Assembly (NCBI GenBank): GCA_035541895.1
Contig: DATKMK010000039.1
Location: 1 to 40,525 of the forward strand
Origin: DATKMK01 sp035541895
Lineage (GTDB): Bacteria; Desulfobacterota; Binatia; HRBIN30; JACQVA1
DNA: 40,525 nt
Reading direction: 5' to 3'
The first letter of the stretch is position 1. The number at the start of each line of letters is the position of its first letter. Shown here one piece after another: positions 8,515 to 14,805 of this stretch. The position numbers and the translations under genes are program-made. The notes below the pieces were generated by a model, which saw only the letters and a list, made by a program, of their open reading frames with translations, did not search any database and had not been told where the DNA came from.

Positions 8515-9168
8515 TCAGACGTCGTGGCACGTGAAGCAGATGGCGCCGCCGGCGGGATTGATCTTCAGGAATGTCCCGTTGCTGTTGTCGTGCGGGTTGT
8601 GACACGAATCGCATTGCACCAGCCCGTTGGAATCGTAGTTCACCGCGCTCGTGGACGGCACGGTTTTGAAGGCGGTGAAGCCGGTGACCGCCGCTGGTTT
8701 GGGAACGCCCAGCGGATGGTTGGTCTGCATCGTGGCGGGATTGAGCAAGTTGATGCCGCCGGTGAGCTTGCCCGCAGTGACGTTGGGTCCGGCCACGGTC
8801 GTGTCGAGCGGCTTGTTCAAGAGATCGCCCAACGCCACCGTGCCGTCGTGACAGCTCATGCAGGCGCGCGAGCCGGCCAATTGCGTGCTGCTGATCGACG
8901 TCGGCAGCGTGGTGCCGCGCACCGTGGTCGTCGGCGCCCAGGTCAGGTTCTGGGTCGTCAAATTGTGACTCCACAGCGGCCGGAACGTTGCCGGCTGGCC
9001 GTTGTGGGATACGTGGCAAAACACGCACGTGTCGCTTTGAGCGGTTGACTTGATTGCCGCCGTCGACGTCGAACTCAAGTCGTGTTTCGTGTTCGCGATC
9101 GTACCGGCACCCGAGATGGTCGGCGCGGCGATCGCCAAGGCCACCATGAACTTTGCTCCTCTCTTCAT
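8515..9168 (-). CDS. Tetraheme cytochrome c, OmcE-like, copy 2 of a tandem pair
   Basis: A 217-residue secreted protein. The start ATG has a clear AGGAGG seven bases upstream. The signal peptide ends at about residue 21 and the mature chain begins GTIANTKHDLS. Four haem motifs follow (CVFCH, CMSCH, CDSCH, CFTCH), and the protein ends two residues after the last. Non-motif His residues are KHD, VSH, WSH, TNH and NPH, enough for four distal ligands. The order KHDLS, CVFCH..H, PLW, CLSCHDG-like, NHP, CDSCHNPH, terminal CxxCH is that of OmcE, the tetraheme subunit of an extracellular cytochrome filament. Assignment to that family is from remembered motif order, not from an alignment. It is nearly identical to the upstream copy apart from the signal peptide. 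Confidence 0.9.
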   Translation of the reverse strand: MKRGAKFMVALAIAAPTISGAGTIANTKHDLSSTSTAAIKSTAQSDTCVFCHVSHNGQPATFRPLWSHNLTTQNLTWAPTTTVRGTTLPTSISSTQLAGSRACMSCHDGTVALGDLLNKPLDTTVAGPNVTAGKLTGGINLLNPATMQTNHPLGVPKPAAVTGFTAFKTVPSTSAVNYDSNGLVQCDSCHNPHDNSNGTFLKINPAGGAICFTCHDV

Positions 9169-9236
9169 TGTCGAACCTCCTCTTCTCCAGCAACCAATTG
9201 CTTGGGCCGCCATGCGGTGCTCATGCGCGCGTCCGC

Positions 9237-9887
9237 TCACACATCGTGGCAGGTGAAGCAGATGGCGCCGCCGGCGGGATTGATCTTCAGGAACGTCCCG
9301 TTGGTGTTGTCGTGCGGGTTGTGACACGAGTCGCACTGCACCAACCCGTTGGCGTCGTAGTTGACCGCGCTCGTGGACGGCACCGTTTTGAAGGCGGTGA
9401 AACCGGTGACGGCCGCGGGCTTCGGAACGCCCAGCGGATGGTTGGTCTGCATCGTGGCGGGATTGAGCAAGTTGATGCCGCCGGTGAGCTTGCCCGCGGT
9501 GACGTTGGGTCCGGCCACGGTCGTGTCGAGCGGCTTGTTCAAGAGATCGCCCAACGCCACCGTACCGTCGTGACAGCTCATGCACGCGCGCGAGCCGGCC
9601 AACTGCGTGCTGCTGATCGACGTCGGCAGCGTGGTGCCGCGCACCGTGGTGGTCGGCGCCCAGGTCAGATTCTGGGTCGTCAAGTTGTGGCTCCACAGCG
9701 GCCGGAACGTCGCCGGCTGGCCGTTGTGGGACACGTGGCAGAAGGCGCACGTGTCACGTTGCGTGGTGGACTTGATCGCCGCCGTCGACGTCGAACTCAA
9801 GTCGTGCTTCGTGTTGGCGATGGTGCCGCCGAACGCCATCGTCGGCGCCAGCAGCGTCATTGCCACGAGTATCGGTCCCCTCTTCAT
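9237..9887 (-). CDS. Tetraheme cytochrome c, OmcE-like, copy 1 of a tandem pair
   Basis: A 216-residue secreted protein with haem Cys pairs starting at 47, 102, 185 and 210. Non-motif His are at 28, 54, 67, 150 and 192. The start ATG is preceded by AGGAGG, the same ribosome site as the second copy. The mature part differs from copy 2 at only about five positions (T/A and R/S before heme 1, A/V inside heme motif 1, A/S and T/S around heme 3). The signal peptides differ much more. In OmcE and OmcS filaments an N-terminal His ligates a haem of the neighbouring subunit; His28 in the KHDLS segment is the candidate here. Tandem near-identical genes recall omcS/omcT. Proposed role: extracellular filament subunit (inference). 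Confidence 0.9.
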   Translation of the reverse strand: MKRGPILVAMTLLAPTMAFGGTIANTKHDLSSTSTAAIKSTTQRDTCAFCHVSHNGQPATFRPLWSHNLTTQNLTWAPTTTVRGTTLPTSISSTQLAGSRACMSCHDGTVALGDLLNKPLDTTVAGPNVTAGKLTGGINLLNPATMQTNHPLGVPKPAAVTGFTAFKTVPSTSAVNYDANGLVQCDSCHNPHDNTNGTFLKINPAGGAICFTCHDV

Positions 9888-9973
9888 TGTCGAACCTCCT
9901 CTCCCCGAGCGATTTGGTTTCAACCGTTGCAGCAACTCATCCGGTCGGCTGGTTTACCCGTCACGCGCGTGGT

Positions 9974-11095
9974 TCATCCGCCTCCTCGCTTCTCGGTCGT
10001 CGCGGACTTGATCGCGGTGGCCTGCGCGTCACCGCCGTCGGCGGGCGCACTGTCGATGAGCCGGTACAGGCTCACGCGGCGACCAAGGGTGTCGGACACG
10101 TAGATGTTGTTGTCGCGATCGATCGCGATGGCCGACGGGTTCATCAGCAAACCCGGATAGGTCCCGACGCCGCCAAAGATCAGCAGGAGCTGACCTTCTT
10201 GATTGAAGATCTGGACATTGCTCCACTGTGAATCGACCACGTAGATGTTCCCGGCGTTGTCGACCGCGACCCCTTTGGGCCGAGCGAAATCGCCGATGCG
10301 GTCGCCGGACTGGCCGAACTTGCGCAAGAATCGTCCGTTGGGATCGAAAATTTCAATCCGATTGTTGACGGAGTCCACTACGTAGAGCCGCCCTTCCGCG
10401 TCGACGCTGGCGAAGGTGGGGAAATTGAACTCGCCGTCGCCGTCCCCGCGCCGCCCGATTTCCTGCAGCAGGTGTCCGTCGAGATCGAAGGCCTTGACGC
10501 GATGCGCCTGGGGTGTGTCGGTTTGTCCGGTATCAACGACGTAGAGCCGCCGCCGCGTCACGTCGATCGCCACGCCGGTCGGGCGCACGAGCAGGTCCTT
10601 CCCAACCACCCGCAAGAATTGGCCGGCCTTGTCGTACACCCGGACCGTGCGCGAGCCGGTGTCCGACACGTACACGTTCTCGTCGCCGTCCAGCGCCACG
10701 CCCACCGGCCATGCAAGCGGAAAGCGCTCCTGATCGCCGATCGTCGTGAAGGCGCCGGTCTTGAAGTTGAAAACGATCACGAGATTCCAGGCGCGATCGG
10801 CGACGTACAAACGCTGGCCGTCGGCCGACACCGCCACACCCATCGGCTGGTAGAGCGCGAGCGTCTTGTCCGATCCCACCACCAGTTCGCGCAACGAAAC
10901 GCCGCCCACGTCATCCTTCGACTGGAAACTGCGCACGTACTTGATCCGCGGTTTGTCGGGCGGGTCCGGCCAGTACACATCGGGTAGCGGGGGCTTGACC
11001 TTGCACCCGCCACAGCCGACCGCGATGGCGATGCAGGCGAAGATCAAATGGACGGCGCGAGGTCCGTTGGTCCGCGATTTCACGTAGTGGGTCAT
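9974..11095 (-). CDS. NHL-repeat (six-bladed beta-propeller) lipoprotein
   Basis: A 373-residue protein. The N-terminus has a hydrophobic stretch ending in IAVGCGGC, so the chain is probably lipid-anchored through one of the two Cys. It then reads YWPDPPDKPRIKYV, the same lead as in the NHL protein at 3631. About six NHL blades follow ('GVAVD...RLYVADRAWN', 'NVYVSDTGSRTVRVYD', 'GNIYVVDSQWSNVQIF'). No haem motif and no obvious enzyme residues are present. It stands immediately upstream of the tetraheme pair. In G. sulfurreducens NHL genes also neighbour the filament cytochromes, so a scaffold, assembly or surface-attachment role is likely (inference). Confidence 0.87.
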   Translation of the reverse strand: MTHYVKSRTNGPRAVHLIFACIAIAVGCGGCKVKPPLPDVYWPDPPDKPRIKYVRSFQSKDDVGGVSLRELVVGSDKTLALYQPMGVAVSADGQRLYVADRAWNLVIVFNFKTGAFTTIGDQERFPLAWPVGVALDGDENVYVSDTGSRTVRVYDKAGQFLRVVGKDLLVRPTGVAIDVTRRRLYVVDTGQTDTPQAHRVKAFDLDGHLLQEIGRRGDGDGEFNFPTFASVDAEGRLYVVDSVNNRIEIFDPNGRFLRKFGQSGDRIGDFARPKGVAVDNAGNIYVVDSQWSNVQIFNQEGQLLLIFGGVGTYPGLLMNPSAIAIDRDNNIYVSDTLGRRVSLYRLIDSAPADGGDAQATAIKSATTEKRGGG

Positions 11096-11286
11096 CCTCC
11101 CTCACTTCGATCGGATCGGCATCGCGTCGAGAGCAAGACGTACGCCACCGATCGTGCTGATCCCTTGGGGTTGCACGAGCGCCGGACAACTCTCTCTCCG
11201 CAGCACAAGAGGTTGCAGTAGAGTACGCACCAATGAATGAGTTTGCTGATTCATGCTGTCGAAAAACTGTCTCCTCGCCAAATGAT

Positions 11287-13404
11287 TCATCGCGCGTAGT
11301 TGATCCGGTAGCTCTCAGTGCCATGACAAGTCGGCGAACACGTTCCGCCGGTTGCGGTCTCGGTGTAGCTGTTGATCCCGGGGCTACGCCCCGTGACGAT
11401 GAGATGCGGCTTGGTGGTGGAGGCGTGTGAGCCGTGACAGGCGTAGCAGGGAGCCTGGTGGTCAGTGACGTGGACGGTGTGCCCTTCGTCGGATCCGGGA
11501 CTGTTGAACCGGCTATAGCTCTTCTGCGTGGCAGTCGAGTTGTTGTTCGCGTAGGTGTTGAACGCGTGGCAATTGAAGCACAGCTCGGTCGATGCCATCG
11601 TCCGCCGGCTGCTGCTTGCAGTCGACGGTTGCTTGAGCAGATAGCGGTACTGCGACCCGTGTGGCCCGCGCACGCTGCCGTCGTCGCCGGCGTGGCAATC
11701 GCCGCAGTACATCGAGCTGGTGCCGACCCACCCATTCACGAAGGCGTTCGGATTGATGTTGGTGTTCTTTCCCGGCGCTTCGACGGGGTGGTACGAAGGA
11801 TTGTTGCTATTGAACTGTAGCGCGGCGTCCGACTGGCCCGCGGGCTGCGTGGTCCACGATGAGTGGCATTTGAAGCACAGCTCGTACTCCGCAATCGGCG
11901 CGCTGTCGGTCGGTCCGCGGAATGTGTACGTCGGGATCGATCCGGCCGCGCCGTTGGTGACCGACACGCGACCGACGCCGCGGAGGGTATTCGAAGCCGC
12001 GGGGGCTACGGGCACGGTCGCGTCGGCTCCCGCGCGATGCGAGTCGTGACAATCGTCGCACTCCGCGTGGCGATTCGCGGTGCCGTAGCTGGTTGAATTG
12101 CCCCCTTCGTTCCAATTGTGGAGACCACTGTAATCTGTGGTCGGGTGCCGATAGCTCTTGGTGAACTGAACGAGCAGGTTCTTCGCGACCGGGTTGCCGT
12201 CGTGACACGCGAAGCACAGATTCTCCTCCCGATTGACCAGCAAGGTCGGATAGTCCTGACTCGGATTGGCGCCGTCCGGCCAGCCATGCACTTGGTGGCA
12301 ATTGGTGCAGAAGCCGCGTTTGCTCGAATCGCTGATGGCCGGGAAGAGCGTCCCGTACTGGGGTCCCGGCCACAAGACGCCTGCGGACGGACTGAGATGC
12401 ACCGCCGGGGTCGTGGTATCGGCGAGCGTGTGGCAATCGGCGCACAACGCGTTGATGCTCGCGCTGCGCAGCAGCATGCCGTCACCCACGGCGTGATGGG
12501 CGTCGTGGCACGTCGTGCACCGCACCATGCTCATCTTCTTGTCGAGCGGCAGCGGAAACGGATTGGGCGTCTGGGTAATCGTCGGCGATGAAGTGCTGGT
12601 CGCCGTCGGCCCGGTCGGTGTCCGCGTTGGCGTGTTGGTGACCGTGCCCGTCTGCGTGATCGTTGGTGTTTGGGTAATGGTCGGCGTTTGCGTGATCGTC
12701 GGCGTCGCCGTGGGTGTTGCGGTTGGACCCTTGGGCGTGTTTGTCGGGGTAGTCGTCGGGCTGTTGGATGGGGTGAACGACGGCGTTGTGGTTGGGGTTC
12801 GTGTCGGCGTCCGTGTAAGTGTCCGCGTCGGCGTGAGCGTGGGCGTGGCGGTCGAACCGGCGGCAAACGCGAACTGGACCTGATCGACGTAGAGGATCGC
12901 CCCGCCGGTCGCCGCCACGCGGAATCGAACTTGCGTGTTGGCCGTGAACTGCGTGAGCGTGAAACTTTGCGTGCTCGGGCAGGTGCTCTGGCTCGCATAA
13001 GTGGCGATCGTCGTCCAGCTCGTGCCACCGTCGTACGAAATCTCCGCGACGACCGAGCCCGGCGCGCTATCGTGGCAGTAGGTGTAGGTGAGGGTCGCCG
13101 ATGTGGCGGTGCTGAGGTCAGCCTGGCGAAAGATTTGATCGGCGGTGTTGACGGCGCCGACGTTCAGGCAGGTTCCCTGGGGGCAACCGCCGGCCGTGAC
13201 CACGAAGATGCTCCCGCCAGTCGCGCCGCCGCCCTGACTGTCGGTCTCGGTCCACGGGGTAGTCGTCCAATCGACTGTCCCGTTTGATCCGTTGTAAACG
13301 ACCGCGACGAAGTTATCGAGGTACGTGCTCTGCGCCGCAACCTCCCGAACCAGCGCCGACGCAATCCCGCAGCAAACGATGATGATGGAGACAATCCGCT
13401 TCAT
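11287..13404 (-). CDS. Decaheme cytochrome c with N-terminal jelly-roll-like domain and Thr-Pro stalk
   Basis: A 705-residue secreted protein. The signal peptide covers residues 1-25. Residues 28-182 form a beta-sandwich-like domain (YNGSNGTVDW ... LYVDQVQFAF) resembling MAM/carbohydrate-binding jelly rolls. Residues 185-286 are almost only Thr, Pro, Ser and Ile in 'TPT' and 'ITQTPT' repeats, a stalk. Residues 293-705 carry nine CxxCH motifs and a final CxxxCH (CSPTCH). The eight-heme C-terminal part resembles that of the 12-heme protein at 1874. The design, a binding head, a stalk and a multiheme body, suits a cell-surface cytochrome that touches a solid or polymeric acceptor. That is inference. 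The gene starts 7 nt after the stop of the upstream tetraheme gene. Confidence 0.88.
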   Translation of the reverse strand: MKRIVSIIIVCCGIASALVREVAAQSTYLDNFVAVVYNGSNGTVDWTTTPWTETDSQGGGATGGSIFVVTAGGCPQGTCLNVGAVNTADQIFRQADLSTATSATLTYTYCHDSAPGSVVAEISYDGGTSWTTIATYASQSTCPSTQSFTLTQFTANTQVRFRVAATGGAILYVDQVQFAFAAGSTATPTLTPTRTLTRTPTRTPTTTPSFTPSNSPTTTPTNTPKGPTATPTATPTITQTPTITQTPTITQTGTVTNTPTRTPTGPTATSTSSPTITQTPNPFPLPLDKKMSMVRCTTCHDAHHAVGDGMLLRSASINALCADCHTLADTTTPAVHLSPSAGVLWPGPQYGTLFPAISDSSKRGFCTNCHQVHGWPDGANPSQDYPTLLVNREENLCFACHDGNPVAKNLLVQFTKSYRHPTTDYSGLHNWNEGGNSTSYGTANRHAECDDCHDSHRAGADATVPVAPAASNTLRGVGRVSVTNGAAGSIPTYTFRGPTDSAPIAEYELCFKCHSSWTTQPAGQSDAALQFNSNNPSYHPVEAPGKNTNINPNAFVNGWVGTSSMYCGDCHAGDDGSVRGPHGSQYRYLLKQPSTASSSRRTMASTELCFNCHAFNTYANNNSTATQKSYSRFNSPGSDEGHTVHVTDHQAPCYACHGSHASTTKPHLIVTGRSPGINSYTETATGGTCSPTCHGTESYRINYAR
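12547..12852 (-). repeat. Thr-Pro-rich low-complexity repeat (stalk of the decaheme cytochrome)
   Basis: In-frame degenerate repeats encode 'TPTRTPT' and three consecutive 'ITQTPT/ITQTGT' units. On the plus strand they appear as repeated GGCGTT/GTCGGCGT blocks. They are part of the coding sequence, not a CRISPR array: units are 6-18 bp, imperfect, and lack spacers. Such stalks are often glycosylated at the cell surface. Confidence 0.85.
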
Positions 13405-13410
13405 ATCGGT

Positions 13411-14796
13411 TCAGGGGTTCTTGTACGGACCCGACGCGGGGATCACGACACCCACTGGGTGCGATCCCTGCGCAGACGCAGTGACGCTGCGCGCGCTGTG
13501 GCAATCAACGCAGATTTGATTGACGTCGTTGTCGATCCGTTGGAAATGGCGCCCGGCTCCACCCGGACCCGGGTTCGGATACGGCGGTGCGGCGGGATCG
13601 AACGGCTCGGCGACTTGGCTGTGCTCGTTGTGACAGGTCGAACACGTCATCGTGCCGTTCGCCAAGCGTGCGGCCAGCGCAAGTGATGTCGGCGGGTTGA
13701 CATCCGTGTTGGCGTAAACGGTCCATTGGTCGTTGAGCGCGAACGACGGTGACGACGTACCGTCGGCGAAGGTCACGGTGATGCCTTCGTCCAGTGCAAC
13801 GTTGGCCCCGGTCGCAACGTTGGCCGCGCCGCCGCCGGCAACCAGATATTGGATCTGCGCGTCGTCGATGTAGACGAAGTCGCTGGCGCCGGTGGTGCCG
13901 ACTCCCAGAAAGCGGATCTGCGTGGCGCTCGTGATGGCCGAAGTGAGGTCGAACGCCTGGGCGACCTGCGCGCTGTCGCACGCGTTCAAGTTGTACGTCG
14001 CCAGCGTGCTCCAGTTGGTGCCGTCGCTACTGACCTGGAGCACAAGGCCGGCGGTGCTGGTGTTCGGACACGTGGCGAGTTGTCGCCGGTAACTGAACGT
14101 CAGCATCGCCGCCGTCCCACCGCTCAGGTTGGCGACGCGACGCACCCCGCGGGTATCGATCGTGCCGCCGCCGATGCGGAGGCAGTTGCCGGCGGCGCAC
14201 GCAGCGCTCGCGACCACCTGCACGAGTCCCGCGGTCGGTCCGTCAGCTTCGACCACCTCCAGCCACGGGCTCGCGCTCCAGCTCTGCGTGCCGTTGGTTC
14301 CCGCGTAGGTGATGGTCGGGAACGAATCGCGATACGACTGGCTTTGCGGCTGCGAGGTGTTCCAACTGAACAGCGCCGTAGCCACATTGCCAGGACTCGT
14401 GATCGTGAGGGTGTAGGTCTTGCGATAGCGGCCGCTGAAGCTGCCCCCGGTGCGAACCGTTCCCGTCGAAGTGTTTGCAGGATTCCGTTTGACCCAGCCG
14501 GCGGCGCTCGAGTCCCACCGATGAGAGGTGCCGCCGACTCCCGGAATGGCTTCGTCGGTGTCCGCGAAGGGAAGGCTCGACGCCGAACCACCGATCGTGT
14601 GGCAGCTCATGCACAGATTGGCGTTGCCGGCGACGGTGGTGATCGCGCCGCCCGCCGCATGGTGGGTGATGTGACAGTTGGCGCAATTGACCGAACGGCT
14701 CGGGTCGTGCGGCGGATCGACTGCCGACGCCGCGCTCGCCGTCACGACCAGCGTCCCAGCGACGAAGAGCAAGTGGAGTATCGTTTCACGCGTCAT
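13411..14796 (-). CDS. Tetraheme cytochrome c split by an inserted jelly-roll-like domain
   Basis: A 461-residue protein with a signal peptide (1-25, cleavage at ASA-V). Haem motifs are CANCH (38) and CMSCH (62), then a gap of more than 300 residues before CSTCH (385) and CVDCH (about 436). The gap contains one half of a beta-sandwich (121-148, YTLTITSPGNVATALFSW). A jelly-roll-like domain follows (157-319, YAGTNGTQSW ... YIDDAQIQYL), homologous to the head of the decaheme protein. The second half of the first sandwich comes last (325-363, ALDEGITVTF ... NDQWTVY). So one domain appears nested in another, and both sit between hemes 2 and 3. Probably exported to the periplasm or surface; ligand unknown. 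The gene starts 9 nt after the upstream stop. Confidence 0.85.
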   Translation of the reverse strand: MTRETILHLLFVAGTLVVTASAASAVDPPHDPSRSVNCANCHITHHAAGGAITTVAGNANLCMSCHTIGGSASSLPFADTDEAIPGVGGTSHRWDSSAAGWVKRNPANTSTGTVRTGGSFSGRYRKTYTLTITSPGNVATALFSWNTSQPQSQSYRDSFPTITYAGTNGTQSWSASPWLEVVEADGPTAGLVQVVASAACAAGNCLRIGGGTIDTRGVRRVANLSGGTAAMLTFSYRRQLATCPNTSTAGLVLQVSSDGTNWSTLATYNLNACDSAQVAQAFDLTSAITSATQIRFLGVGTTGASDFVYIDDAQIQYLVAGGGAANVATGANVALDEGITVTFADGTSSPSFALNDQWTVYANTDVNPPTSLALAARLANGTMTCSTCHNEHSQVAEPFDPAAPPYPNPGPGGAGRHFQRIDNDVNQICVDCHSARSVTASAQGSHPVGVVIPASGPYKNP

Positions 14797-14805
14797 GACG
14801 CCGAC

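Larger units (their letters stand above)
8515..9899 (-). repeat. Tandem duplication of the tetraheme cytochrome gene
   Basis: Two direct repeats of about 660 bp, at about 8515-9180 and 9237-9899. Each contains a complete tetraheme gene and its ribosome-binding site (GAAGAGGAGGTT...). Long stretches are base-for-base identical, with scattered, mostly third-position differences. The signal-peptide region is the only part that has clearly diverged. The spacer between the copies is about 55 bp. The pattern points to duplication followed by gene conversion or strong selection on the mature protein. Confidence 0.9.

Noticed and set aside
8515..9750. Single long minus-strand frame covering both tetraheme copies
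   Set aside because: The upstream 194 codons are an out-of-frame reading of copy 1. The real copy 2 starts at 9168, with AGGAGG and a signal peptide.
11102..11290. 62-codon minus-strand frame between the decaheme and NHL genes
   Set aside because: Its sequence has no exported or conserved features, it overlaps the decaheme stop, and no ribosome site is seen.
12531..12883. CRISPR-like repetition in the TPT region
   Set aside because: Units are short, imperfect and in frame, without regular spacers, and encode a Thr-Pro stalk.
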